This document shows, in pieces, positions 1 through 7,571 of a DNA stretch of 17,282 nucleotides. Every line of letters begins with the position of its first letter. Within the stretch, counting starts at the first letter, position 1. Source of the stretch: Spirochaetales bacterium (GTDB taxonomy: Bacteria; Spirochaetota; Spirochaetia; DSM-2461); assembly GCA_002748225.1 (NCBI GenBank), contig PDRU01000067.1, positions 1-17,282 on the forward strand. Reading direction: 5' to 3'. A program made the position numbers and the translations under genes. The notes under the pieces were generated by a model that was not told the origin of the DNA, ran no database searches, and saw only the letters and a list, made by a program, of their open reading frames with translations.

Positions 1-1083
1 ATTGGAACCATTGAAGGGGCCGTCAACATTCCCCTTCAGCAGATCCGCGGGCGTCTGGGAGAATTCCGCAAAGACCAGACCATTGTACTCTTCTGCGGTG
101 TGGGACTGCGGGCCTACATGGCTGAACGGATTCTCCGCCAGAACGGATTTGAAAATGTTTTTAATCTCTCGGGAGGATATAAAACCTGGGAGTACGCCGT
201 TCAGAAACAGAGCAACGAAGATATTTTTGAAAAGAGCATTATAGGCAAAGACGATCAGATCTACTCCACCGATATTGAAGCCGGCCGGAAAGAACGGGAA
301 GTGGCCCACGCCCGGATAGACGTTAAAACTCTGGAAGTAAACGCCGCGGGCCTTCAGTGTCCCGGTCCCATTCTGGAGCTGAAGAAAGCCATAAATCAGG
401 TAGCTCAGGGCGACCGGGTACTGGAAACCGCCTCCGACCCCGGCTTCGCGCAGGATGTAAAAGCCTGGTGTGAAATGACCGGAAACAATTTAATTAACCT
501 GCAGCAGGAAAAAGGGCAGATAACCGCCCTGATAGAAAAGGGCGTTCCGGCCGGCAGTGCTTCCGGCCCGGCCGCTCAGGGCTCTCAGGGGGCTTCAGGC
601 CTGCCGCCCAGCGCCCTGAACACTTCCCTTATTATGTTTTCGCAGGATTTTGACCGGGCTCTGGCCACACTGGTTATTGCCAACGGCGCCGCCAGTGCCG
701 GAAAAAAGGCCACTGTTTTCTTTACCTTCTGGGGACTGAATCTTATCCGTAAAAATCCCAAACCGCGTGTATCGAAAGATTTCATGGGCCGCATGTTCGA
801 CATGATGCTTCCCGCGCACTCCGGCAAGCTGAAGCTTTCCAAACTGAACATGGGAGGAATGGGCGTGAAGATGATGCGGGGAAGAATGAAAAAACTCCGC
901 ATTGACTCACTGGAACAGATGCTCAAAACAGCCATGGACAACGGTGTACGCATGGTTGCCTGTACAATGAGCATGGATGTAATGGGAGTGAAAAAGGAAG
1001 AGCTGATAGACGGCGTGGAAGTGGGCGGTGTGGCTACCTATCTCCAGGCAGCCGACCAGGCCAGCAACACCCTGTTTATCTAA
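1..1083 (+). CDS. C-terminal part of a CoA-disulfide reductase-type flavoprotein: rhodanese-TusA-DsrE tail (5' truncated by window)
   Basis: The frame is open from the first base and 360 residues are visible; the N-terminal FAD/NAD(P)H disulfide oxidoreductase part expected for this family lies outside. Three sulfur-handling modules follow in order. A rhodanese domain (about 1-70) has the active-site loop FCGVGLRAY with the persulfide cysteine at visible residue 32. A TusA-like domain (about 108-180) has GLQCPGPILELKKA with the CPxP cysteine at 120. A DsrE/DsrF-like domain (about 205-360) ends ATYLQAADQASNTLFI. By family knowledge such fusions reduce CoA- or protein-bound disulfides and persulfides and relay sulfane sulfur between modules in the cytoplasm. 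The substrate cannot be read from this fragment. The gene ends one base from the convergent oxidoreductase gene, leaving no room for a separate terminator. An internal GTG at base 100 lies inside the rhodanese loop and is not a start. Confidence 0.85.
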   Translation: MGTIEGAVNIPLQQIRGRLGEFRKDQTIVLFCGVGLRAYMAERILRQNGFENVFNLSGGYKTWEYAVQKQSNEDIFEKSIIGKDDQIYSTDIEAGRKEREVAHARIDVKTLEVNAAGLQCPGPILELKKAINQVAQGDRVLETASDPGFAQDVKAWCEMTGNNLINLQQEKGQITALIEKGVPAGSASGPAAQGSQGASGLPPSALNTSLIMFSQDFDRALATLVIANGAASAGKKATVFFTFWGLNLIRKNPKPRVSKDFMGRMFDMMLPAHSGKLKLSKLNMGGMGVKMMRGRMKKLRIDSLEQMLKTAMDNGVRMVACTMSMDVMGVKKEELIDGVEVGGVATYLQAADQASNTLFI

Positions 1084-1084
1084 A

Positions 1085-2044
1085 TTACTGTATGTCCAGA
1101 ACGATGTTCCCGGAATGTCTCTCACCCATAAGAGAGCGGTGAGCGTCCGGGGCATTGGAAAGACTGAAAACGCGGGCAAGAGGAGGCCGCACTTTGCCTT
1201 CTTTTGCCTTGCGGGCTATCAGTAATTCATAGCCGCGGATTTCTCTGAGTGAGGCATTGGTTATACGGACACCCCGTATTGCTGATTCTGAAATCATGAG
1301 GTCTCTGGGGCTGATTTCCACTTTTCCCCTGCTGCCGACAATAACAACCCTGCCGCCGGGCGAAAGCAGGCCCAGATCGTCATTTAAATTGACATTGGCC
1401 AGCATTTCCACAATTAAATCCACTCCGCCGCTGTTGGCCTGACGGATGGCCGCAAAGCGGTTCTTGTCGTTATGGCTGAAGTGCCGCGCGCCGGCGGCGG
1501 TAATTTGTATTTCACCCTTTTCAGAACCTGATGTACCGTACACTCTCAAATTTGTTCCGGCGCAGAGCTGCAGACAGGCCAGCCCTACGGCACCGCTGGC
1601 CCCGTGTACCAGAACAGACTCCCTTTTCCTTATGCGACCCACAGTAAAAACAGCCCGGGCCGCTGTAAAATACGGAACGCCCAGACAGGCTCCCTGATAC
1701 CAGTTGAGCTCTTTCGGCAGAGGGTGAACCTGGTGAGGAGCACAGAGACAGTATTCGCCGTAACTGCCGTCCAGTGTTCCATGCGTATACACTTTCATTC
1801 CGGCTTCCCAGCCTATAACGCCCTCTCCGGTTTCCTTGATAATACCCGCGCCGCAGTTACCCGGAGTAAAGGGGAGACTGGGGGAATACCCCTGAGAACC
1901 TGTGCGCATATAGGTGTCAACCGGGTTCACTCCGGCGGCTTTCAGCCGTATAAGTATCTGGCCGGGACCGGGACGGCAGACATTCTGATGCCGAATCTGC
2001 ATTACTTCCGGAGGTCCGTACTGCTGAACAACAATCTTTCTCAT
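1085..2044 (-). CDS. Zeta-crystallin-like NAD(P)H:quinone oxidoreductase (medium-chain dehydrogenase family)
   Basis: This 319-residue protein has the medium-chain dehydrogenase/reductase layout. An N-terminal GroES-like catalytic domain carries AAGVNPVDTYMRTG (about 36-49). A Rossmann domain carries the NADPH loop VLVHGASGAVG (144-154). No structural or catalytic zinc ligands typical of alcohol dehydrogenases are seen, so it belongs to the zinc-free quinone reductase group, which reduces quinones or other activated enones with NADPH in the cytoplasm. The segments EMLANVNL and VIVGSRGKVEISPRDLM resemble, from memory, animal zeta-crystallin more than the usual E. coli QorA type. The start is coupled to the NUDIX gene: its ATG shares four bases with that gene's TGA, and GGGAGA lies upstream. 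The physiological substrate is unknown. It is the last gene of the kamA-NUDIX-oxidoreductase run. Confidence 0.88.
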   Translation of the reverse strand: MRKIVVQQYGPPEVMQIRHQNVCRPGPGQILIRLKAAGVNPVDTYMRTGSQGYSPSLPFTPGNCGAGIIKETGEGVIGWEAGMKVYTHGTLDGSYGEYCLCAPHQVHPLPKELNWYQGACLGVPYFTAARAVFTVGRIRKRESVLVHGASGAVGLACLQLCAGTNLRVYGTSGSEKGEIQITAAGARHFSHNDKNRFAAIRQANSGGVDLIVEMLANVNLNDDLGLLSPGGRVVIVGSRGKVEISPRDLMISESAIRGVRITNASLREIRGYELLIARKAKEGKVRPPLARVFSLSNAPDAHRSLMGERHSGNIVLDIQ

Positions 2045-2676
2045 CCCATTCTCTCCCTCAGATAAAAAAACCAGGCCTGAACAGTAATGGCACTGTCGAA
2101 GGGCGGCAGCCCTATTTCGCTTTTCAAAGAAGAAAAATCTTTGGTGCAGACATCCAGAAGCTCATCTTCATCCAGATCCAGAGAACTGGAAACCCTGCGG
2201 AGCCTGCGGGCCACAAAGGTGTAGGTAGTGTTGCCCATAAAGGCCGGATTGGGACTCACTTCGCCGATCTGTTTCAGTTCTCCGGCCTCGTATCCTGTTT
2301 CTTCCAGCAGCTCCCGGCGGGCCGCCTGTTCCGGCGTTTCACCCCGGTCTATTACACCCGCCGGGAATTCCATTCCCACCCTTTCGGTACCGTGGCGGAA
2401 CTGACGCACTATCAGAAAACGGTTATTCACAGAACTTCCGGCCGGGCTGCTTAAGGCCGATGGAGTATCCGGGGCCTCCAGTTCGGGAATAACAGTTACC
2501 CAGTTGGGCGCGTTGACAACAATGAAAGAGGACTCTTTACCTTCCGCTGAACGGCGCTCATCTTCCCTGAGGGAAAAAATACGGGTACTGAAGAGATTCC
2601 GGCTCCCGGTTTTCTCCCAGTGCAGATGAGAGGCGTCTGAGCAGTCGCTGCAGCTGCTGTAATTTTTAGTCGACAC
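2041..2676 (-). CDS. NUDIX hydrolase, ADP-ribose pyrophosphatase-like
   Basis: This 211-residue protein contains a perfect Nudix box, GX5EX7REUXEEXGU, at about 107-129 (GVIDRGE through REL, EETGY), which binds the catalytic magnesium. The preceding FRVxEERR-like strand region and NAPNWVTVIP are typical of ADP-ribose/NDP-sugar pyrophosphatases (NudF/YffH type), which cleave nucleoside diphosphate sugars to NMP and sugar phosphate. I place the start at a GTG (2674-2676). It is preceded by GGAAAGGAG, which overlaps the stop codon of the upstream aminomutase gene, six bases before the GTG. A longer reading to an ATG at 2757 would overlap that gene by 76 bases and has no ribosome binding site. The extreme N terminus has an isolated C-x2-C pair (residues 9 and 12) without a partner pair, so a zinc ribbon is not supported. 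Confidence 0.85.
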   Translation of the reverse strand: MSTKNYSSCSDCSDASHLHWEKTGSRNLFSTRIFSLREDERRSAEGKESSFIVVNAPNWVTVIPELEAPDTPSALSSPAGSSVNNRFLIVRQFRHGTERVGMEFPAGVIDRGETPEQAARRELLEETGYEAGELKQIGEVSPNPAFMGNTTYTFVARRLRRVSSSLDLDEDELLDVCTKDFSSLKSEIGLPPFDSAITVQAWFFYLRERMG

Positions 2677-2681
2677 TGTTG

Positions 2682-3695
2682 CTACTCCTTTCCGGCCGAT
2701 TTTTCCGGCGGATCGGCATAAAAGCCTTCCCGGCCGTCGGGTGTTTTCAAATGCCACACCCTCCCCTGCTTTCCCAGAACATAGTTCCGGCTTAGGGGAA
2801 CTTTACCGCCGCCTCCCGGCAGATCCACCGAAAAATTCGGCATGGCCAGACCGCTTACCCTTCGGCGCAGCTGATCGGCCAGGGAACGCGCCTCTTCCAG
2901 AGGCAGACGGAAATGAGCGGTGCCGGAGGCCAGATCTCCCTGAAAAAGATAATAGGGCTTTATGCCGGCGGCCACCAGAGCCCGTGAAAGCTCTTCCAGT
3001 ACATCAATATTATCATTAATACCCCGAAGAAGCACGCTTTGATTTAAAATGGGCAGCCCCTGCCGCTGAAGCCGGCTGAAAGCACGGAGGGAAAGAGAGG
3101 AGAGTTCGCGCGGATGGTTCACCTGAACAACCACCCAGAGAGGCTTCTGCTCTCCCAGCATGCGGGCCAGCGCGGCACTGACCCTGCGGGGCTCGACAAG
3201 CGGCATACGGGTTGCCAGGCGCAGAACAATGTCCGGCCGGGCCTGCCGGAAGGAATCCATTAAGAACTTGAGCTGACGGTCGCTCAAGGTAAGGGGATCA
3301 CCACCGGAAAGCAGCAGTTCCTTTACTTCCCGGTGTTCCTGCAGCCAGCAGGCTATACGGTTAATTTCTTCCCGGCTGATGGGGCCGAATTCCTTTCCGC
3401 TGATTCGCCGCCTGAAACAGTGCCGGCAGTACAGCGCGCATTCTCCGGTAACAACAACCAGCGCCCTGTCGGTGTAGCGGCGCACAAGACGCGGCAGAGG
3501 ACTGTGGCTGTCCTCTCCCAGAGGGTCTGAACTCTCGGCTTCTTCCCGGGTCTGTTCGGCCGCCTGCGGCACCACCTGAAGACGCAGGGGATCGTCAGCC
3601 TGCCCGCTGAGAAGGGCCGCCCAGTGCCGGGTAACCCTGAAGGGCGGCCGTACCCCCTGCTCTATTAGTTTCCGCTCTTTAACGCTTAAACGCAT
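2682..3695 (-). CDS. KamA/EpmB-family radical SAM lysine 2,3-aminomutase (short form)
   Basis: This 337-residue protein has the radical-SAM cluster motif C-x3-C-x2-C at 86, 90 and 93 (ECALYCRHCF). It has the family motif LLLSGGDPLTL (128-138) and the PLP-binding lysine in PGGGGKVP (lysine 298). Family knowledge: lysine 2,3-aminomutases use 4Fe-4S, SAM and PLP to shift the alpha-amino group of lysine to the beta position. The short form without the long C-terminal zinc region matches EpmB, which supplies (R)-beta-lysine for modification of elongation factor P. Neither efp nor epmA is in the window, so free beta-lysine production remains possible. The ATG has a modest upstream CGGAG. The gene lies 67 bases after mmdB on the same strand and ends within the ribosome binding site of the NUDIX gene. 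Confidence 0.88.
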   Translation of the reverse strand: MRLSVKERKLIEQGVRPPFRVTRHWAALLSGQADDPLRLQVVPQAAEQTREEAESSDPLGEDSHSPLPRLVRRYTDRALVVVTGECALYCRHCFRRRISGKEFGPISREEINRIACWLQEHREVKELLLSGGDPLTLSDRQLKFLMDSFRQARPDIVLRLATRMPLVEPRRVSAALARMLGEQKPLWVVVQVNHPRELSSLSLRAFSRLQRQGLPILNQSVLLRGINDNIDVLEELSRALVAAGIKPYYLFQGDLASGTAHFRLPLEEARSLADQLRRRVSGLAMPNFSVDLPGGGGKVPLSRNYVLGKQGRVWHLKTPDGREGFYADPPEKSAGKE

Positions 3696-3713
3696 TCCGT
3701 TCTCCGAAGAAGC

Positions 3714-3744
3714 ATAACAGCCGGAGCGTACAGTACTCTGTTAT
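3714..3744. repeat. 7-bp inverted repeat in the mmdB-kamA gap, possible operator
   Basis: ATAACAG and CTGTTAT form perfect 7-base arms separated by 17 bases. They occupy the short gap between the stop of mmdB and the start of the aminomutase gene. The arms lie 18-48 bases upstream of the kamA start, where a regulator could act, or where a transcript stem-loop could form. There is no U-run, so a classical terminator is not indicated. A 7-base match can occur by chance. Confidence 0.35.
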
Positions 3745-3762
3745 TCTTCTCCAAAACGGATC

Positions 3763-4905
3763 TTATCCGAATCCGTGAAAAAGGGTAAGCAGAACACCGG
3801 CCGAAACCGCTGAACCGATAACCCCGGCCACATTCGGCCCCATGGCATGCATCAGCAGAAAATTACCGGGATTGGCCTTTTGACCAACCACCTGAGATAC
3901 CCGCGCGGCCATAGGTACCGCGGAAACTCCCGCAGAACCTATCAGCGGATTTATCGGCTCCTTACTAAACACATTCATCAGCTTGGCCAGCAGCACTCCA
4001 GCCGCCGTGCCAATAGCGAAAGCAGCCACTCCCAGGAAAATAATAATGGCGGTTTTCCATGTTAGAAAAATTTCAGCGGTAGCCGTAGCCCCTACGGTAA
4101 CACCCAGAAAAATAGTGACAATATTCATCAGAGCGTTCTGGGCTGTATCGGAGAGGCGGTTTACCACTCCCGATTCCCGAAACAGATTTCCCAGCATCAG
4201 CATACCCACAAGAGCGGCGGCCGGAGGCACCACAAGAGTGACAATAATGGTTACCAGAATGGGGAAAAAGAGTTTTTCCAGCCGCGAAACGTCCCGCAGC
4301 TGCTTCATTTTAATCTGACGCTCTTTTTCCGTTGTCAGAAGCTTCATAATGGGCGGCTGAATAACCGGTACCAGCGCCATGTAGGAATAAGCAGCCACGG
4401 CAATGGAACCCATCAGTTCCGGAGCCAGTTTGGACGAAAGGAAAATGGCTGTCGGTCCGTCAGCACCTCCGATAATACCAATGGAGGCTGCTTCGGGAGG
4501 AATAAAATGCCCCGAAAGAATGGCCCCGAAAAAGGTAATAAAAATACCGAACTGGGCCGCGGCGCCTAAAAGCAGAGACTTTGGATTGGCAATAAGAGGG
4601 CCGAAATCGGTCATAACACCCACGCCCAGAAAAATAAGGGGAGGGAAAATACCCAGGTGATCGCCCTGATAGAGGTAGTAGAGCAGTCCGCCGGGCGTAT
4701 CCCCCACGGGTTCAGCCATTAAACCGGCCAGAGGCAGATTGGTCAGAAACATTCCGAAAGCAATAGGCACAAGCAGAAGCGGCTCAAATCCCTTTTTTAT
4801 GGCCAGGTACAAAAGAACAAACGAAATGAGTATCATCAGTCCCTGTCCCCAGGTAAAGGCGCTGAAACCTGTACTCAGAAAAAAATTATAAACAGTTTCC
4901 AACAC
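3763..4905 (-). CDS. mmdB: Sodium ion-translocating decarboxylase beta subunit (membrane pump)
   Basis: This 380-residue integral membrane protein of the OadB/MmdB/GcdB family has many hydrophobic helices. The re-entrant signature GGADGPTAIFLSSKLAP (146-162, with the key aspartate at 149) and the C-terminal HAMGPNVAGVIGSAVSAG are hallmark segments for sodium binding and carboxybiotin decarboxylation. In the family this subunit decarboxylates carboxybiotin on the carrier protein and couples this to export of about two sodium ions. I chose a GTG start (4903-4905): GGAG at the end of the biotin-carrier gene, overlapping its TAG, is spaced seven bases from it. The following TTG is a less likely alternative. 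It is the fourth gene of the mmdA-mmdD-mmdC-mmdB order, as in Veillonella-type operons. Specificity for methylmalonyl-CoA is inferred from mmdA. Confidence 0.93.
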   Translation of the reverse strand: MLETVYNFFLSTGFSAFTWGQGLMILISFVLLYLAIKKGFEPLLLVPIAFGMFLTNLPLAGLMAEPVGDTPGGLLYYLYQGDHLGIFPPLIFLGVGVMTDFGPLIANPKSLLLGAAAQFGIFITFFGAILSGHFIPPEAASIGIIGGADGPTAIFLSSKLAPELMGSIAVAAYSYMALVPVIQPPIMKLLTTEKERQIKMKQLRDVSRLEKLFFPILVTIIVTLVVPPAAALVGMLMLGNLFRESGVVNRLSDTAQNALMNIVTIFLGVTVGATATAEIFLTWKTAIIIFLGVAAFAIGTAAGVLLAKLMNVFSKEPINPLIGSAGVSAVPMAARVSQVVGQKANPGNFLLMHAMGPNVAGVIGSAVSAGVLLTLFHGFG

Positions 4906-4909
4906 AGAA

Positions 4910-5365
4910 CTACTCCAGCACTATAAGGACATCGCCGGAGTTAACCGCAGCGCCCTGAACAGCGTGAACCGCGGCCACTTTTCCGGACCGGGGAGCCATA
5001 ATGTCGTTTTCCATTTTCATAGCTTCCAGAATAAGAAGGACATCGCCCGAATTAACCGAATCGCCCTCTTTTACCCGGATATCCAGAACAGTGCCCGGCA
5101 TGGGAGCCGACACTGTACCGCTGCCGGCCGGAGAGGCCGGAGCAGCCGGAGAGGCCGGAGCAGCCGGAGAGGCCGGAGCAGCCGGAGCAGCCGGAGCAGC
5201 CGGAGCGGCCGCGGGGGCTTTGGGAGAGGCCGCGGGAGCTGCAGGTGCAGCCGGACGGGAAACCGCAGGTGCAGCCGGAGCCGCCCCCCCCGAAGAAGCG
5301 CTTCCCACTTCTTCCACTTCCACGTTGTAAGTTTTACCATTCACTGTAATATTAAATTTGCGCAT
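4910..5365 (-). CDS. mmdC: Biotin carboxyl carrier subunit of the sodium-pumping decarboxylase
   Basis: This 151-residue protein starts with a short docking region MRKFNITVNGKTYNVEVEEV. A low-complexity Ala/Pro/Ser linker (about 28-80) follows, then a biotinyl domain (about 83-151) with the canonical EAMKMEN motif; the biotinylated lysine is residue 117. In the enzyme the biotin arm receives CO2 from the carboxyltransferase (MmdA) and delivers it to the membrane pump (MmdB). The linker is built from in-frame DNA repeats and lets the biotin domain swing between the two sites. AGGAGA precedes the ATG at a normal distance. The gene ends four bases before the mmdB start. It matches MmdC/GcdC-type carriers in size and layout. 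Confidence 0.93.
   Translation of the reverse strand: MRKFNITVNGKTYNVEVEEVGSASSGGAAPAAPAVSRPAAPAAPAASPKAPAAAPAAPAAPAAPASPAAPASPAAPASPAGSGTVSAPMPGTVLDIRVKEGDSVNSGDVLLILEAMKMENDIMAPRSGKVAAVHAVQGAAVNSGDVLIVLE
5131..5211. repeat. In-frame tandem repeat encoding the biotin-carrier Ala-Pro linker
   Basis: Three perfect 18-base units (GAGAGGCCGGAGCAGCCG on the plus strand, at 5131, 5149 and 5167) are followed by three 9-base units GAGCAGCCG, the last one imperfect. On the coding strand they give Pro-Ala-Ala-Pro-Ala-Ser type repeats. Unit length is a multiple of three, so copy-number changes lengthen or shorten the linker without shifting the frame. Confidence 0.9.
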
Positions 5366-5404
5366 TTTCTTCTCCTGATATCTGATAATTGAATAGTTAT
5401 ACGG

Positions 5405-5806
5405 CTAACGAAGCGCCGAATCCATAATCCGGCGTCTGCCGGCCTTTCCCCAAACCGGAGTGGCATCTTCCACCCTCCGGATATTTGTAACCCTTATATT
5501 ATTCACGGAAGTATTCAGACACACTGCCGCGGCAGCCGTCAGAACCGCAACAAGGTCTTCATCGGAACTTTCCTCAGCGGCAGTAAGGGCGGCTCCCGCA
5601 GACTTTACAGACGAAGAATCCGCCGCCGAACCATTAATGCGGCGCACCACCAGCGACATAAAAGACGTAGCAGCCCAGATAAGAATTAAAGCCGCGAAAG
5701 TAATGCCCATTCCCAGCAGAATAACATAACCTGTTGCAGCCGTTTTGTCGGCTAAACTCATAAGACTGAACGTATCAGAATGCTGAAACTGTTCTAAAAT
5801 TGACAT
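5405..5806 (-). CDS. mmdD: OadG/MmdD-type small membrane subunit of the sodium-pumping decarboxylase
   Basis: This 133-residue protein has one hydrophobic segment (about 24-53, with GYVILLGMGITFAALILIWA). A polar Ala/Ser-rich stretch follows, then a soluble C-terminal part with NIRVTNIRRVEDATPVWGKAGRRR. A single N-terminal membrane helix and a terminal W-x3-GR motif are characteristic of OadG/MmdD subunits, which anchor and stabilise the complex and help assemble alpha and beta subunits. A strong AAAGGAG precedes the ATG, and the gene lies 10 bases after mmdA. Placement between the carboxyltransferase and biotin-carrier genes supports the call. Sequence conservation in this family is low, so the context carries much of the weight. 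Confidence 0.85.
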   Translation of the reverse strand: MSILEQFQHSDTFSLMSLADKTAATGYVILLGMGITFAALILIWAATSFMSLVVRRINGSAADSSSVKSAGAALTAAEESSDEDLVAVLTAAAAVCLNTSVNNIRVTNIRRVEDATPVWGKAGRRRIMDSALR

Positions 5807-5816
5807 TGTGTCTCCT

Positions 5817-7364
5817 TTAAAGAGGAATATTACCGTGTTTTTTCGGAGGACGGCTGCCCTGTTTTGATGCCAGCATGTCCAGAGCGTCAGCCAGGCGGGA
5901 ACGGGTTACAGCAGGCTCAATAATGTCATCCACGTATCCGCGTTCCGCGGCCTTATAGGGTGTGGCAAATTCTTTCTCGTAGTCGGCAATCAAACGGGCC
6001 TGAGCGGTTTCCGGATCTTCGGCGTTCTTTATTTCCTTTCGAAAAACAATGTTCGCCGCGCCTTTCGGTCCCATAACCGCCACTTCCGCTGAAGGCCAGG
6101 CCAGCACAACATCGGCACCCAGATGCCGGGAACCCATGGCAATGTAGGCGCCGCCGTAAGCCTTGCGGGTTATAAGCGTTACAAGAGGAACCGTTGCTTC
6201 GGAATACGCATACAGAAGTTTGGCTCCATGACGGATTATGCCGCCGAACTCCTGTCCCGTTCCCGGCAGAAATCCCGGAGTATCCACCAGAGTCAGAACC
6301 GGAATGTTAAAAGTATCGCACATGCGTATAAAACGCGCCGACTTGTCCGAGGCGTTAATATCCAGACAACCGGCCAGAACCATAGGCTGATTAGCAACAA
6401 TACCCACAGTCCGGCCGTTTATCCGGGTGAAAGCGGTAATCATGTTCCGGGCGTACAGTGCCTGATATTCCATATAATCGCCGTTGTCGGCAACGGCCCG
6501 TATAACATCGAACATGTCGTATGGTTTATTGGCATTCTCCGGCACCAGAGTGTTCAGCTGCGGATCGGCAGCATTTAAACTGTCAGATGTCGGAACTTCC
6601 GGCGCTGTTTCCATATTGTTCGAAGGCAGGAATCCCAGCAGCCGCCGTATTTCCGCAATACAGGAGGCATCGTCACCGGCCATAAACTGGGCCACGCCGC
6701 TGGTTGTATTGTGCGTGGTCGCGCCGCCCAGAGATTCAGCACTCACCTCTTCTCCGGTAACGGTTTTAATAACCTGCGGGCCGGTAATAAACATCTGAGA
6801 GGTTTTATCCACCATAAAAATAAAGTCGGCAATAGCCGGAGAATAAACCGCTCCGCCCGCGCACGGCCCCATAACAGCGACAATCTGCGGAATAACACCG
6901 GAAGCTCTGGTGTTCCGGAAAAAGATATCTCCGTATCCCTTCAGGGCATCAATACCTTCCTGAATCCGTGCTCCGCCCGAATCGTTAAAACCCACCATCG
7001 GGGCTCCCACTTTTATGGCAGCGTCCATAACCTTGCAGATTTTAGCCGCGTGCATTTCGCCCAGAGAACCGCCCAGAACCGTAAAATCCTGAGAATAGGC
7101 ATAAACCAGCCGGCCGTCCACTTTCCCGTATCCGGTAATAACACCTTCAGCCGGTGTTGAAACCTTGTCCATGCCGAAATAGGTGGAACGGTGACTGACA
7201 AAAGCATCCAGCTCAACAAAGCTGCCTTCATCGAAGAGCAGAGTTATGCGCTCTCTTGCGGTCATTTTTCCTTTTGAGCGCTGTTTGGCAAGGCGCTCTT
7301 CTCCTCCGCCGGCAAGCAGACCCTGCTTTTTCTGCCGCAATTCTTCCAGTTTATCAAGTGACAT
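5817..7364 (-). CDS. mmdA: Methylmalonyl-CoA decarboxylase carboxyltransferase (alpha) subunit
   Basis: This 515-residue protein has the typical N terminus with KMTARERITLLFDEGSF (33-49), GFNDSGGARIQEG (125-137), the oxyanion-hole region MGPCAGGAVYSPAI (165-178) and, late in the protein, FGGIIRHGAKLLYAYSEA. It ends in the family-typical KHGNIPL. It belongs to the biotin-dependent acyl-CoA carboxyltransferases (PccB/MmdA) and moves the carboxyl group from the acyl-CoA to biotin on MmdC. Length and downstream mmdD-mmdC-mmdB genes point to the sodium-pumping methylmalonyl-CoA decarboxylase, which makes propionyl-CoA in succinate-to-propionate fermentation. GcdA-type subunits are longer, so glutaconyl-CoA is less likely. 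No biotin carboxylase gene is nearby, which argues against an ATP-dependent carboxylase. AGGGGA precedes the ATG. First gene of the operon. Confidence 0.93.
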   Translation of the reverse strand: MSLDKLEELRQKKQGLLAGGGEERLAKQRSKGKMTARERITLLFDEGSFVELDAFVSHRSTYFGMDKVSTPAEGVITGYGKVDGRLVYAYSQDFTVLGGSLGEMHAAKICKVMDAAIKVGAPMVGFNDSGGARIQEGIDALKGYGDIFFRNTRASGVIPQIVAVMGPCAGGAVYSPAIADFIFMVDKTSQMFITGPQVIKTVTGEEVSAESLGGATTHNTTSGVAQFMAGDDASCIAEIRRLLGFLPSNNMETAPEVPTSDSLNAADPQLNTLVPENANKPYDMFDVIRAVADNGDYMEYQALYARNMITAFTRINGRTVGIVANQPMVLAGCLDINASDKSARFIRMCDTFNIPVLTLVDTPGFLPGTGQEFGGIIRHGAKLLYAYSEATVPLVTLITRKAYGGAYIAMGSRHLGADVVLAWPSAEVAVMGPKGAANIVFRKEIKNAEDPETAQARLIADYEKEFATPYKAAERGYVDDIIEPAVTRSRLADALDMLASKQGSRPPKKHGNIPL

Positions 7365-7565
7365 TCACAATCCCCTGTACAATCCAATTACTGGAAAGAT
7401 AGTCCCTCCAGCAGGGCTATAATAAACAAAATTGGGCCGATTTTTTGGGCCGATTTTTGGGGGCGATTTTGCGGACCAACGTTACACGCCCGGGGGCCGG
7501 AAATTCAAAGCTGCCCGGACACTGCATTGCCTGCTTCAGAATTTTCTGCGCCAAAGCGCGGTCTT
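7365..7565 (-). other. Putative long mmd leader (5' untranslated region)
   Basis: This roughly 200-base non-coding stretch lies between mmdA and the candidate promoter. On the minus strand it contains a short GC hairpin (GCGC-TTTG-GCGC), a GC-rich patch and a triple A-tract repeat. A TTATTATAGC stretch resembling a -10 element lies about 50 bases before mmdA but lacks a convincing -35. I see no recognised riboswitch or protein-coding gene. Confidence 0.35.
7434..7470. repeat. Three short tandem repeats GGGCCGATTTTT
   Basis: Three successive units of 13, 12 and 12 bases occur: GGGCCGATTTTTT, GGGCCGATTTTT and GGGGGCGATTTT (the last with changes). On the minus strand these read as A-tracts followed by TCGGCCC, 70-106 bases upstream of mmdA. 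They may be slippage products or repeated protein-binding sites. Confidence 0.75.
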
Positions 7566-7571
7566 TAACGA

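Noticed and set aside
2677..2757. Longer NUDIX reading from an ATG at 2757
   Set aside because: It overlaps the aminomutase gene and has no ribosome binding site; the GTG at 2676 has a near-perfect one.
3753..3769. Hairpin CGGAT-N3-ATCCG followed by four T at the mmdB stop codon (minus strand) as terminator
   Set aside because: A five-base stem with only four T residues is too weak to call.
5131..5211. CRISPR-like repeat array
   Set aside because: The repeats are contiguous without spacers and encode a protein linker.
4964..5392. Arg/Gly/Ser-rich plus-strand frame resembling an RNA-binding RGG protein
   Set aside because: It is the antisense reading of the repetitive biotin-carrier linker.
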